64,000 bases of DNA from Pseudoramibacter alactolyticus (lineage in GTDB: Bacteria; Bacillota; Clostridia; Eubacteriales; Eubacteriaceae), in the NCBI RefSeq assembly GCF_050908235.1, contig NZ_CP194340.1; one strand, written 5' to 3'. The translations under genes and the position numbers were made by a program. The notes under the pieces are model-generated. The model was not told the origin of the DNA and made no database searches. It worked only from the letters and a program-made list of their open reading frames with translations. Of this stretch, positions 9,035-17,854 are shown in pieces. Numbering within the stretch: position 1 is the stretch's first letter; every line of letters starts with the position of its first letter.

Positions 9035-9325
9035 TTATGCCATCATGGCTTCAACCGGTCCCAACCGCTGTTCGTCGATTAAAGCGATTTTGACCGACCG
9101 CGTCAAAACATCGGAATACGAAAAGCTCAAGCGTTCCGCAGGACGGTTTTTTTCGGCTTCCACCGTCACGGTAAAAATGCTGGGATACACGGCTTCAATG
9201 CGTCCCACCTTGTGGTATAGCTTTTTCTTACTTTTGTGGGCCTCCAGCTTGATCAAGTCGCCCTTATGAGATTCAACCTCACGCTTAACGTCAATCAGCG
9301 TGGCGCGTTGTTTTTGTCGCTGCAT
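9035..9325 (-). CDS. veg: Veg family protein
   Basis: A 96-residue small soluble protein of the Veg family, an abundant Firmicute protein with an SH3-like fold. In Bacillus subtilis Veg influences biofilm matrix expression. The LIDVKREVESHKGDLIKLEA segment, the KKKLYHKVGRIEAVYPSIF strand region and a serine/tyrosine-rich RLSFSYSDVLT are family features. It is monocistronic, with a GAGGTG ribosome site before the ATG and its own terminator. Confidence 0.85.
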   Translation of the reverse strand: MQRQKQRATLIDVKREVESHKGDLIKLEAHKSKKKLYHKVGRIEAVYPSIFTVTVEAEKNRPAERLSFSYSDVLTRSVKIALIDEQRLGPVEAMMA

Positions 9326-9788
9326 TTCTCTTCACCTCGTACTATGATGTGAGCCTAGTATACCATGATATTTACTAAAAGTAAAGGGCTATATTATAGC
9401 AATTGAAAATAACCCTGTCAATATGTAAATATTTTTCATTTTCAATAATTGCTTTTCATTTTCATTTAAAACTTCAGATCTTTTCGATCCATTAAACTGT
9501 AGCATGCTCGTTTCAAAGTATTGCTGCTAAATACGGGCTGATTTTGATGGCCACCACAAGATATGCCGCAGGCTCTCCCCGCAATCAGCCCATCGTCTTT
9601 CCAAATTTTATTTTTTAACCGCAGCCGTGCAATTTTTTTCATAATCGGTGCGCCATTCTCGCCAAAAATCTCTTCTTATTTTCATAAGCTCGTTTTTTAG
9701 AATGTTTTCAGCCCCAGCGGGTGCACTTTCCCCAGTGATATGATATGATGCTAAAAAACCGCATTGGCGGTTGCAGGGAGCTTTTTTT
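9326..9788. other. 463-bp non-coding AT-rich region between veg and pheA
   Basis: No supportable gene. An imperfect inverted repeat pairs AGCAATTGAAAATA (9398-9411) with TTTTCAATAATTGCT (9439-9453), which could be a regulator site. A second dyad pairs GGGCTGATT (9535-9543) with AATCAGCCC (9583-9591), with a T-rich stretch downstream on the plus strand; it may be an RNA hairpin. A third, AACCGC (9757-9762) with GCGGTT (9767-9772), sits just before the pheA ribosome site and may affect its translation. I see no T-box consensus. Confidence 0.4.
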
Positions 9789-10715
9789 ATGTCGCAAAGC
9801 CGTTCACCCATCATTTTAACCCACGAGCAGCAGCAGTCCATGATGCGCTTTGAGCGCACCCGGTCCCAAATGCGTTCGCCCCACAGCGGCGGCGCCATCG
9901 CCTATGCCGGCACCTCCGGATCCTACGCCGAAGAGGCCGCGCTGCGGTTTTTTGGAACGGACAGCTTGTGCATCGCCCACAAAACCTTTGAAGACGTCTT
10001 TAAATCCATCACCGGCGGCGGGTGTGACTACGGCGTCCTCCCCATCGAAAACACGTCCACCGGCTCCATCACCGCTGTTTACGATTTACTGGTCAAATAC
10101 CGAGCGGCCATCGTCGGCGAAATCTCTATCGCCATTCGCCACTGCCTGCTCGGCAATCAAGGCGCCAGTCTGACCGATATCCAAAGCGTTTATTCCCATG
10201 AGCAGGGTTTTGCCCAATCCCAGGCCTTTCTCTCCCAATATCCGCAATGGCTGCACGTAGCCTATCACAACACAGCCGTCGCGGCCAAAATGGTTCACGC
10301 GTCCGGTGATAGGCATAAGGCCGCTATCGCCAGCCGCCGCGCCGCCAAAATCCACGGCCTCCAAATTCTCGCGGCCGATATCAATTCTTCCGATCTGAAT
10401 ACGACCCGCTTTGTCGTCGTATCCCGGGAGGCAGAACGGCGCCCCTACTGCAATAAAATCTCTCTGATGTTCCAGCTTCCCCACACCGAGGGCGCGCTTT
10501 ATCACCTTCTCGGCATTTTTAACACTTATCACCTCAATATGACCAAAATTGAATCCCGGCCTATTCCTGGCACGCAGTGGCGATACCGTTTCTTTCTCGA
10601 TTTTATCGGCCTGGAGGACGAATCCGAGCTCCCCGAGCTGATGCGCCAGGTCATGGGGGCCACCCAGTCGTTTTATTTCCTGGGAAATTATCCGGCGAAT
10701 ACCATTGTCCACTGA
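9789..10715 (+). CDS. pheA: Prephenate dehydratase
   Basis: Prephenate dehydratase converts prephenate to phenylpyruvate in phenylalanine synthesis. The start at 9789 (MSQSRSPIILTHEQQQ) has a GCAGGGAG site; the upstream in-frame ATG does not. After a roughly 35-residue N-terminal extension, the PDT domain begins IAYAGTSGSYAEEAALRFFG. It contains PIENTSTGSI and the catalytic region NTTRFVVV. A C-terminal ACT domain follows with ESRPIPGTQW, the ESRP motif that binds phenylalanine, so feedback inhibition is expected. No chorismate mutase domain is seen. Stand-alone gene with a terminator shared with the convergent acyl-CoA dehydrogenase. Confidence 0.95.
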   Translation: MSQSRSPIILTHEQQQSMMRFERTRSQMRSPHSGGAIAYAGTSGSYAEEAALRFFGTDSLCIAHKTFEDVFKSITGGGCDYGVLPIENTSTGSITAVYDLLVKYRAAIVGEISIAIRHCLLGNQGASLTDIQSVYSHEQGFAQSQAFLSQYPQWLHVAYHNTAVAAKMVHASGDRHKAAIASRRAAKIHGLQILAADINSSDLNTTRFVVVSREAERRPYCNKISLMFQLPHTEGALYHLLGIFNTYHLNMTKIESRPIPGTQWRYRFFLDFIGLEDESELPELMRQVMGATQSFYFLGNYPANTIVH

Positions 10716-10742
10716 ACTTTTCTAAAAGAAAATGGCCAATTA

Positions 10743-10772
10743 AAAACCGACTATCGATGGATAGCCGGTTTT
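10743..10772. terminator. Bidirectional terminator between pheA and acyl-CoA dehydrogenase
   Basis: AAAACCGACTATC pairs with GATAGCCGGTTTT around a short loop, with A-rich and T-rich flanks. Confidence 0.8.
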
Positions 10773-10795
10773 TAATCGTTGGTTTTTGACCGAAT

Positions 10796-11938
10796 TTAGA
10801 ATCTGCCGATGGTATTATTCGCCGTGACGATTCTCTGGATTTCGTTGGTCCCTTCAAAGATCTGGAAGATCTTGGCATCACGCATGAGTTTTTCGACCGG
10901 ATAATCACGGATATAGCCATAGCCGCCGAACATCTGAACGGCTTCCGTGGTGCATTCCATCGCGGTATCGGAAGCGAAGCATTTCGCAATGGCCGCTTCT
11001 CTGGAGAACGGAACACCTTGATCCATCAAAGTCAGCGCATAAGCGTTCATCTGGCGGGAAGCTTCGATCTTGATTGCCATATCGGCAATCTTGAACTGCA
11101 TCGCCTGGAATTTCAGCACCGGGCGACCAAACTGTTTACGTTCTTTCGTATAAGCAATGGCTTCGTTCATCGCTCTCTGCGCCAAACCGGTGGAAACAAC
11201 GCCCATCCAGGCACGAGCCTGATCCAAAGTCTTCATGGCAATGGCAAAACCCTTGCCTTCGCCGCCGAGGAGGTTTTCTTTCGGAACGCGGACATCTTCC
11301 AGGATAACGTCGGTTGTGTTGGACAGACGAATCCCCATCTTATCTTCTTCCACACCGTGAGACAGGCCGGGGGTGTCCTTTTCGACCAGGAAAATGGACA
11401 TACCGTGCGTGCCGGGGGCCTCTTTATCGGTTAGAGCGGTGATGCAATAGAAATCGGCAATACCGCCATTGGTGATGAAGCATTTCTGACCATTTAAGAT
11501 ATAATCGTCGCCGTCTTTAACCGCCACGGTTTTACCGGCACCCGGGTCAGAACCGGCGCCAGGTTCTGTCAGACCGAAAGCCCCGAACCCGCCGTTAACC
11601 AGGATATCACACACGCGGGCCTTCTGATCTTCGTTACCGGCGATCAAAACCGGTTTAGTCCCCAAGCCGGAAGCGGAAATCGTGGTTGCAAAGCCGGCAT
11701 CAGCAACGGCCATTTCTTCAAACAGTGCAGCAACGTCAACACGGGAGAGGCCCGGTCCGCCGTATTCTTCCGGAATTTCCAAAGCATTCAGGCCCATTTC
11801 CTTGGCCGCTTCGTACATTTCTGCCGGGAATTCGCCGGTCTTATCGTATTCCTTCGCCTGTTCGACCACGTTTTGTTCACAAAACTCGTGAATATCCCGC
11901 AACAGGTCTTTTGCTTCATCAGAAATTAAGTATGCCAT
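10796..11938 (-). CDS. Acyl-CoA dehydrogenase
   Basis: A 380-residue FAD-dependent acyl-CoA dehydrogenase. The N-terminal helical domain is followed by GAFGLTEPGAGSDPGAGKT (FAD/substrate loop, near residues 118-136) and CFITNGG. The C-terminal domain has ERKQFGRPVLKFQAMQFKIADMA in two adjacent stretches, then QMFGGYGYIRDYP. The catalytic base is the Glu of QIFEGTNEIQR near residue 365. It resembles the short-chain clostridial enzymes that work with EtfAB, but no etf genes are in the window. It lies downstream of lctD on the same strand, with its own promoter and an unusual leader. Substrate not determined. Confidence 0.93.
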   Translation of the reverse strand: MAYLISDEAKDLLRDIHEFCEQNVVEQAKEYDKTGEFPAEMYEAAKEMGLNALEIPEEYGGPGLSRVDVAALFEEMAVADAGFATTISASGLGTKPVLIAGNEDQKARVCDILVNGGFGAFGLTEPGAGSDPGAGKTVAVKDGDDYILNGQKCFITNGGIADFYCITALTDKEAPGTHGMSIFLVEKDTPGLSHGVEEDKMGIRLSNTTDVILEDVRVPKENLLGGEGKGFAIAMKTLDQARAWMGVVSTGLAQRAMNEAIAYTKERKQFGRPVLKFQAMQFKIADMAIKIEASRQMNAYALTLMDQGVPFSREAAIAKCFASDTAMECTTEAVQMFGGYGYIRDYPVEKLMRDAKIFQIFEGTNEIQRIVTANNTIGRF

Positions 11939-12016
11939 AATTTTTTCCCTTCTCTAAAAATTTCGAAATTTCCCTCTCCGAATCATTCCACCCCAGCCGA
12001 CGCCCAATATGACGGT

Positions 12017-12136
12017 TTGTACCATCCTTGTACGCGGCGTTTGATTGTACTATGTACAAATCAAAGGTCTCGATGATCCGTCGGAGAAGCCACCGAATCA
12101 TCAAGACCATTATAACACAGTTCACGACGTTTTCAA
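12017..12136 (-). promoter_or_regulatory. Promoter, leader hairpin and TTGTAC operator cluster of acyl-CoA dehydrogenase
   Basis: Minus-strand TTGAAA (12131-12136), 16 bases, TATAAT (12109-12114). The leader begins with a long interrupted stem (12066-12108; GGTCT, GATGAT and CGG arms paired with CCG, ATCATC and AGACC). Beyond it lies a perfect dyad TTGTAC-TAT-GTACAA (12045-12059), and two further TTGTAC copies stand at 12017 and 12028. The hairpin and the dyad lie in the untranslated leader, so either could control expression. Confidence 0.6.
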
Positions 12137-12206
12137 TGCGCGTGTGAAATTTTTATCAATTTTTAATCGTCTCCCTTATCAGGGCGATTCAAAACCGTCC
12201 GGCTCT

Positions 12207-13643
12207 TTATTCTGCGTCCAGGCTAAAGCAGACCTTGCCCGGATTGAGGATCATGTTCGGGTCAAAGACTTTCTTGATGCCGAGCATCAGCGCCATGTTC
12301 TTGTCGCCGACCATATCGCGCAAATAGCTCATCTTGCCCATGCCGATGCCGTGTTCGCCGGAGATCAGGCCGCCGAGTTCAACCGCTTTGGCATACACTT
12401 TCTTCATGAAGATATCGGATTCCTGCATAAAGGCTTCCTTATCGTCGCCGTCACTGCACAGATAAATATGGAGGTTCCCGTCACCGGCATGACCGAAGTC
12501 TTTGATGACATAGTCTTTCCCTTCGCCCAGAGATTTGGCATAGGTCAAAAATTCCGGAATCTTGGTAATCGGCACCACGACGTCACATTCGTCGAGGAGT
12601 TTGGTGTTGTCTTCGATCGTGTCGAGCAGGCCACTGCGGATCGCCCAGGCATCGCGGAGCAACTGCGGAGTATCTGCCACGAGCACGTCCACCGCGCCGG
12701 CTTCAAGCACAATTTCCGAAGCTTTTTCGATTTTGTCCATCACCTCGTCTTCGTCGTTGCCGTCAAAGGTCGCCAGCACGAAAGCACCGATATCAATCCC
12801 GTCCATTTCAGAGGGGAAAACATCCTTTTCGAGCTGTTTCTGGGTATCCATGGTCACATCTTTTTCCATGAATTCCAGCGCCTGCGGATCGAGATGCGCC
12901 GCGAACAGCTTCGGCACGGCGGCAATGGCTTCTTCCAGGGTCGGATAAGGGATGATCATCGACATGGTGGTTTCCGGCGGGGTAATCACCTTCAGGGTCA
13001 TTTCGGTAATGATGCCGAGGGTCCCTTCAGAGCCGATCATCAGATCGAGCAGAGAATAGCCGCTGCTGGTTTTGGAAACGGAAGCGCCTTCGCGAACAAT
13101 TTCGCCATCCGGCAGGACCACGGTCATCGAGCGGACATAGTCGCGGGTGGTGCCGTATTTAACAGCGCGCATCCCACCGGCGTTGGTCGAAACGTTGCCG
13201 CCGACGGTCGCAAATTTTTCACCGGGATCCGGCGGATACATCACGCCGTGTTTTAAGGCATCTTCGGCCAAATCATTGAGCAGCACGCCCGGCTGAATGG
13301 TAACGGTGTAGTTATCAAGATCATAGCTGATGATCTGATTCATTTTGGTGGTCGAAAGCATCACGCCGCCTAAAATAGCCACCGCCGCCCCGGTCAGTGC
13401 TGTTCTGGCTCCGGACGGCGTCACCGGAATTTTATTGTCGTTACAAATCTTCATGACCGCGGCGACTTCTTCGGTCGTCGTCGGCTCGACCAGCACGTCC
13501 GGCATGTTTTCGCCGTAAATGCGCATTTCATCGTGGGAAAAATCTTCGTTGATATCCCCGTCGACGATCACATGGCCATTTGCCGCTGTTTTAAGCTGCT
13601 CAATAATTTCCGGTGTGATCTGATTATACGTGTACTTACTCAT
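12207..13643 (-). CDS. FAD-binding oxidase, probable lactate dehydrogenase (LctD/GlcD type)
   Basis: A 478-residue flavoprotein of the GlcD/LctD family, oxidising a 2-hydroxy acid to the 2-oxo acid. The N-terminal PCMH FAD domain has PTTTEEVAAVMKICND, TPSGARTALTGAAVAI and GGNVSTNAGGMRAVKYG. The C-terminal cap/catalytic domain has KDFGHAGDGNLHIYL and SGEHGIGMGKMSYL. Length matches LctD of Acetobacterium woodii, which works with EtfAB to oxidise lactate by electron confurcation; the neighbouring permease, racemase and regulator support lactate as substrate. No etfAB is adjacent, so the electron acceptor partner is encoded elsewhere or differs. The ATG has an AAAGGAGG site. Confidence 0.9.
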   Translation of the reverse strand: MSKYTYNQITPEIIEQLKTAANGHVIVDGDINEDFSHDEMRIYGENMPDVLVEPTTTEEVAAVMKICNDNKIPVTPSGARTALTGAAVAILGGVMLSTTKMNQIISYDLDNYTVTIQPGVLLNDLAEDALKHGVMYPPDPGEKFATVGGNVSTNAGGMRAVKYGTTRDYVRSMTVVLPDGEIVREGASVSKTSSGYSLLDLMIGSEGTLGIITEMTLKVITPPETTMSMIIPYPTLEEAIAAVPKLFAAHLDPQALEFMEKDVTMDTQKQLEKDVFPSEMDGIDIGAFVLATFDGNDEDEVMDKIEKASEIVLEAGAVDVLVADTPQLLRDAWAIRSGLLDTIEDNTKLLDECDVVVPITKIPEFLTYAKSLGEGKDYVIKDFGHAGDGNLHIYLCSDGDDKEAFMQESDIFMKKVYAKAVELGGLISGEHGIGMGKMSYLRDMVGDKNMALMLGIKKVFDPNMILNPGKVCFSLDAE

Positions 13644-13687
13644 TCAAGTAGTCCTCCTTTAACTCCACAACACTTGATTGACTCTCA

Positions 13688-13753
13688 TTGGGTCGTCCAA
13701 CCGGTCCGACCAATTTATAAACTTATTATACGCTTTTCTTCAATCTAATTCAA
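13688..13753 (-). promoter_or_regulatory. Promoter and GntR-type double operator of the lactate dehydrogenase gene
   Basis: Minus strand TTGAAT (13748-13753), 17 bases, TATAAT (13725-13730). Just downstream of the expected start lie two adjacent dyads: GGTCGGACC (13703-13711, within AATTGGTCGGACC) and TTGGACGACCCAA (13688-13700). The core matches the operators before lctP and larA. Position suits repression by roadblock. Confidence 0.75.
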
Positions 13754-13986
13754 GCGTGCTCGGCGTTTTCAAAAAATTACATTCATTCTTTTAAACTATC
13801 CTTAACATTTATCGAACGAATTTTTCCATTTTCATCGCAAAAAGTTACCCCGTTCACACTGATTCATGATAAGATGGACACAAAACATGGCCATTGATGG
13901 CTTTGGCGGCCCTGCTGCCAACAGCCACCGTGTCCGATTCAGGACGTGCCGGCCAATCCATTATCTATTATTCAGGAGGCTTATTG

Positions 13987-15192
13987 ATGCACCATATTCG
14001 CAAAGTAACCGACGATCTTTACTGGATCGGCGCCAATGACAGAAGAACCGAACGGTTTGAAAATATTCACCCCATTCCCGAAGGCGTCAGCTACAACGCC
14101 TACATGCTCCTCGACGAAAAGACCGTGCTCTTTGACACCGTCGACTGGTCCTGCGGGCGTCAGTTTTTTGACAACGTCGAAGCCGCTTTAAACGGCCGCC
14201 CGCTGGACTATGTCATCGTCCACCACGTAGAACCCGACCACGCAGCCACCCTCGGCGAACTGCTTCTTCATTACCCGAATGCCCGGGTCATCGGCACCGC
14301 CAAGGCCAAACAATTTCTCACTCAGTTCAGCACCGATGTCGCCGATCGTTTCGACGCCGTCAAAAACGGGGACAGCAAAAGCTTCGGCCGGCACGAAATC
14401 CATTTTGTCGCCGCGCCGATGGTCCACTGGCCGGAGGTGATGGTGAGCTTTGACAGCACGAACGGCGTGCTCTTTTCCGCCGATGCCTTCGGTTCTTTCA
14501 AGGCCCTCGACGGTAAACTTTTCGCCGACGAAGTCAATTTTGACCGCGATTGGATCGACGAAGCCCGTCGCTACTACACCAATATCGTCGGCAAATACGG
14601 CAAAAACGTTCAGGGGCTGCTCAAAAAAACCGCGGCACTCGATATCCGGATGATCTGCCCTCTCCACGGGCTCATCTGGCGCAAAAATCTAAGCTATTTC
14701 ATCGACAAGCACGACAAATGGAGCCGCTACGAACCGGAATCCAAGGGCGTGCTCGTCGTCTATGCCTCGATGTACGGCGATACGGAACAGGCCGCGGACA
14801 TTCTGGCGGGCAAATTGGTGGAAAACGGCGTGACGGATGTCCGGGTCTTCGACATTTCCAAAACGGATAAGTCCTACCTGATCAGCGAAGCCTTCCGCCT
14901 CTCACACCTGGTGCTGGCCTCCTGCACCTACAACCTGCATATTTATCCGCCGATGGATGCCTTCATTACCGATATGAAAATGCTCGCGCTCAGTGGCCGC
15001 ACGGTCTCCGTCATCGAAAACGGCACCTGGGCCATCAAAGCCGGCACCCTCATCGAAGAAAAACTGGCCGCCATGAAGGATATGAAACGCCTCGAAAACA
15101 AGGTGACCATCCAATCCTCGGTATCCACGGATAACAAGGCCGCTCTCGATGCGCTGGCCGACGCCATTGCCGCAGACATTAACAAACATTAA
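13987..15192 (+). CDS. A-type flavoprotein (FprA-like diiron O2/NO reductase)
   Basis: A 401-residue flavodiiron protein that reduces O2 to water (or NO) and protects anaerobes. The N-terminal metallo-beta-lactamase domain carries the diiron ligands in HHVEPDHAA (H-x-E-x-D-H), a later VHWPEVM histidine and LFSADAFGSF. The C-terminal flavodoxin domain starts LVVYASMYGDTEQAADILAG, with the FMN phosphate loop. I start at ATG 13987 (MHHIRKVTDDLYWIG), preceded by CAGGAGG; a longer upstream frame lacks a ribosome site. It is divergent from lctD and convergent with lctP. No rubredoxin domain is fused. Confidence 0.95.
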   Translation: MHHIRKVTDDLYWIGANDRRTERFENIHPIPEGVSYNAYMLLDEKTVLFDTVDWSCGRQFFDNVEAALNGRPLDYVIVHHVEPDHAATLGELLLHYPNARVIGTAKAKQFLTQFSTDVADRFDAVKNGDSKSFGRHEIHFVAAPMVHWPEVMVSFDSTNGVLFSADAFGSFKALDGKLFADEVNFDRDWIDEARRYYTNIVGKYGKNVQGLLKKTAALDIRMICPLHGLIWRKNLSYFIDKHDKWSRYEPESKGVLVVYASMYGDTEQAADILAGKLVENGVTDVRVFDISKTDKSYLISEAFRLSHLVLASCTYNLHIYPPMDAFITDMKMLALSGRTVSVIENGTWAIKAGTLIEEKLAAMKDMKRLENKVTIQSSVSTDNKAALDALADAIAADINKH

Positions 15193-15223
15193 TTCACCCC
15201 TTTACCGGCCGCGGATCATCAAA

Positions 15224-15260
15224 AAGCCCGCCGACAAGTTTTCGTCTTGTCGGCGGGCTT
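15224..15260. terminator. Bidirectional terminator between fprA and lctP
   Basis: AAGCCCGCCGACAAG pairs with CTTGTCGGCGGGCTT around a seven-base loop; A-run before and T-run after. Confidence 0.9.
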
Positions 15261-15300
15261 TTACTTTATGTTTTTGTATTTTGTGTTGAATCGGCCGCTT

Positions 15301-16854
15301 TTATCCCACAAGACCGAGCATCGGCAGGAAGTAGCAGACCAAACCGCCGATAATCACATAGATCAGGCAGTATTTAAAGACTGAACGCAGCACTTCGCTT
15401 TCGGCCCCTGCCATGGCAATAGCAGAAGTCCCGATGGCAATCCCCTGCGGGCTGATCATCTTGCCGATGCCGGCCCCCATGGTGTTGGCCACGGCCAGCC
15501 AAGACGGATTCGCCCCAATGCTGATCGCCGTCTGGCGCTGCAAGTCTCCGAAGAGCACGGTCGTCGATGTGCCGGAACCGGTGACAAACGCGCCGATCGT
15601 CCCGATAAGCGGCGAAACCAGCGGGAAGAAAGTCCCGGTCGCTGCCACGAGCACATTGGCAATTTCGCCGGTCATGCCGCTGTGGGTCATGATCTTGGCC
15701 AGAGCCAGCACGGAGCAGATGGTCACAATGGTCTTCCAGTTGCCGACCACCGTGGCTTTAAACACCTTGCCCTGGGTCGACATCTTGGCGCCCTGCACCA
15801 AGCCGCCGATAATCGCCGCGATAAAGATAATGATCCCCGGGGTGTTGATCCAGGTAAAACCGAGCGGCGACGCGCCCTTGCCGTTGTAGATCGTGATTTG
15901 AGAAGCAATGCTCGACAGCGGATCGTGAATCGCCGGCACCAGGCTGGAGGTTAGAATCAAGAAAACGAAAATCAGGATGAACGGGCACCAGGCCTTCACC
16001 GCCGACCCGACCGTCATTCCCTTCAAATCCGCCATGCTGTCTGATTTTTTCGTCATGAATTCTTCCGGCGGATCTTTCCTCATCGAACGGGCCACGAGAA
16101 TGGTGACGGCCATACAGCAAATCGAGCCGATGATATCCGGCAGTTCCGGGCCGATGAATGTCCCGGCCAAAAATGCCGGCACCACAAAGGCCAGCGAGGA
16201 AATCAGCGTAATCCCCCACACGCCCTTCATGCCTTTAAAGCCTTTGCCCAAAATAAGCATGGCAAAGAACGGCGATAAGAACATCAGCAGTGCCTGAATC
16301 AGCGCGGTGTTCGCCGCCAGAGTCGAAGCATTGAGGCCTGTCACGGCCGCCAGGGTCGTCGTCGGTACCCCGACGGAACCAAAGGCTGTCGGCGTCGAGT
16401 TAACCACGAGGCAGGCCACCACCGTCGGAATCGGGTCGAAGCCCAGACCGACGAGGATACTCGCCGGAATGGCCACAGCCGTCCCGAAGCCGGCCATCCC
16501 TTCCATGAAGTTGCCGAAGCCCCAGCCGATGATGAGCATCAGCACCCGCTGGTCCATCGACACCGACGACAGCATGCCTTTAATCGAATCCATCGACTTG
16601 GTCTCAAGCGTCAGATTGTAGGTGAACAGCGCGGCGATAATCACGAGAATGATCGGCCACAACGCATTGAGCGCTCCTTCCAGGGCCGCTGTCCCCACGT
16701 TGCTTACCGACAGATTGAACTTTGCCAGCGCGATGATGGCCCCGATGACCAGTGCGATCACACAGGCTTTAAAGCCCGGCATTTTCAGCACGCTCAGCGC
16801 AATGATCAGCCATAAAATCGGTAATAATGCCAGAATGAAATTAACTGCTTGCAT
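15301..16854 (-). CDS. lctP: L-lactate permease (LctP family)
   Basis: A 517-residue integral membrane lactate/glycolate:proton symporter of the LctP family. It has about a dozen hydrophobic segments, beginning FILALLPILWLIIALSVLKM. Family-typical loops include GWGFGNFMEGMAGFGTAVAI, GSVGVPTTTLA, FVTGSGTSTTVLFGDLQ and NTMGAGIGKMISPQGIAIG. I start at ATG 16854 (MQAVNFILALLP), which follows GAGGAAAGAGGAGA; the longer upstream frame extends across the promoter. It is the import step of the lactate module. Confidence 0.95.
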   Translation of the reverse strand: MQAVNFILALLPILWLIIALSVLKMPGFKACVIALVIGAIIALAKFNLSVSNVGTAALEGALNALWPIILVIIAALFTYNLTLETKSMDSIKGMLSSVSMDQRVLMLIIGWGFGNFMEGMAGFGTAVAIPASILVGLGFDPIPTVVACLVVNSTPTAFGSVGVPTTTLAAVTGLNASTLAANTALIQALLMFLSPFFAMLILGKGFKGMKGVWGITLISSLAFVVPAFLAGTFIGPELPDIIGSICCMAVTILVARSMRKDPPEEFMTKKSDSMADLKGMTVGSAVKAWCPFILIFVFLILTSSLVPAIHDPLSSIASQITIYNGKGASPLGFTWINTPGIIIFIAAIIGGLVQGAKMSTQGKVFKATVVGNWKTIVTICSVLALAKIMTHSGMTGEIANVLVAATGTFFPLVSPLIGTIGAFVTGSGTSTTVLFGDLQRQTAISIGANPSWLAVANTMGAGIGKMISPQGIAIGTSAIAMAGAESEVLRSVFKYCLIYVIIGGLVCYFLPMLGLVG

Positions 16855-16908
16855 ATCTTGTCTCCTCTTTCTCCTCAAAATATGTAATCCATTAAAAAAC
16901 CTTTTTTT

Positions 16909-16937
16909 ATTATACAGTGGTCCGACCAATATGTCAA
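16909..16937 (-). promoter_or_regulatory. lctP promoter with operator filling the -35/-10 spacer
   Basis: Minus strand TTGACA (16932-16937), 17 bases, TATAAT (16909-16914), both near consensus. The spacer contains the palindrome TTGGTCGGACCA. A bound repressor would block RNA polymerase directly. Same core as the lctD operator. Confidence 0.85.
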
Positions 16938-17043
16938 GATACACCTCAATAATTTATCTTTGTTTATTGAGGGGGCTGTGTTAAAATAATATCTCAAAAA
17001 TCAGTTAAATGACCCTGTACAGCAATCACAACGGAGCACCATC

Positions 17044-17778
17044 ATGACCAACTCGAAAGCACCACAAAAACGCGTTTATCAGATTATCATGGACCAGATC
17101 ATGACGCAATTAAAACATCATAAACTGCACCCGGGCGATCGTCTGCCTCCGGAACGCAAATGGGCCGAGGAACTCGGCGTTTCCCGCGGTGCTGTCCGCG
17201 AGGCCATCCGCGCCCTCGAAATGATCGGCCTCGTGACCATCCGTCAGGGCGGCGGTACCTTTATCAACGCGGATTACAGCCTCGCCATGACCCAGCCCAT
17301 GACCATTTCCTTCTGGCTGGGGGGCGGCACGGTTTACAACGTGCATCATTTCCGCCAATGCCTGGAGCAAGAAGCTGCCTATCTGGCCGCGCGCCACGCC
17401 ACCGCCGACGACATTGCCACGCTTCAGCGTCTGGCCGATGCCATGGCCCACGAGCCGGACTCCGTCAAAAGCGCGGCCATCGATCGCCGCTTCCACGATA
17501 CCATCGCCATCATCTCCGGCAACGGCCTGATCCACGATGCGCTGGCCTCCGTCGGTTCGCTGCTCGACGATATCCTTTACGAATCCCGGGTGGCCATCAT
17601 TTCCGAAGAGCAGGGCGAGGGCGTTCTCGCCTTCCAGCACAGCCTCCTGGTGGACGCCATTGCTGCCGGCAATCCGGATCTGGCCCTTAAGCGCATGAAA
17701 GAACACATGCTTTACGTCGAGGATTTTCTCAGCGACCTCACCGATCTTTTCACCACCAGCACCATTCAGCTCAAATAA
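17044..17778 (+). CDS. GntR-family (FadR/FCD) transcriptional regulator, probable lactate regulator
   Basis: A 244-residue regulator. The N-terminal winged helix has the GntR signature LHPGDRLPPERKWAEELGVS then RGAVREAIRALEMIGLV (residues about 26-62). The C-terminal FCD effector domain has the metal/carboxylate ligands in DRRFHD, FQHSLLVDAI and RMKEHMLYVEDF. LldR and PdhR, which respond to lactate and pyruvate, belong to this subfamily and bind TTGGT-n-ACCAA-like sites. Such sites lie in the promoters of lctD, lctP and larA around it, so it is the likely repressor of all three (inference). It is divergent from lctP. No such site was seen before its own start. Confidence 0.9.
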   Translation: MTNSKAPQKRVYQIIMDQIMTQLKHHKLHPGDRLPPERKWAEELGVSRGAVREAIRALEMIGLVTIRQGGGTFINADYSLAMTQPMTISFWLGGGTVYNVHHFRQCLEQEAAYLAARHATADDIATLQRLADAMAHEPDSVKSAAIDRRFHDTIAIISGNGLIHDALASVGSLLDDILYESRVAIISEEQGEGVLAFQHSLLVDAIAAGNPDLALKRMKEHMLYVEDFLSDLTDLFTTSTIQLK

Positions 17779-17783
17779 AAATA

Positions 17784-17816
17784 CCCTCCTTACTGGATGT
17801 TCAGTAAAGAGGGTAC
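17784..17816. terminator. Bidirectional terminator hairpin (dispersed repeat, copy B)
   Basis: TACCCTC-TTACTG pairs with CAGTAA-GAGGGTA around a short loop. It lies between the convergent gntR gene and the flavin-binding gene and closely resembles 7884-7925. Confidence 0.8.
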
Positions 17817-17854
17817 ATATCAAAAACCGACGACCTTTTTTATTGCTAACAACG

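Noticed and set aside
9608..9898. 96-codon minus-strand frame overlapping the pheA start
   Set aside because: Low-complexity mixture, overlaps the conserved pheA on the other strand, no ribosome site.
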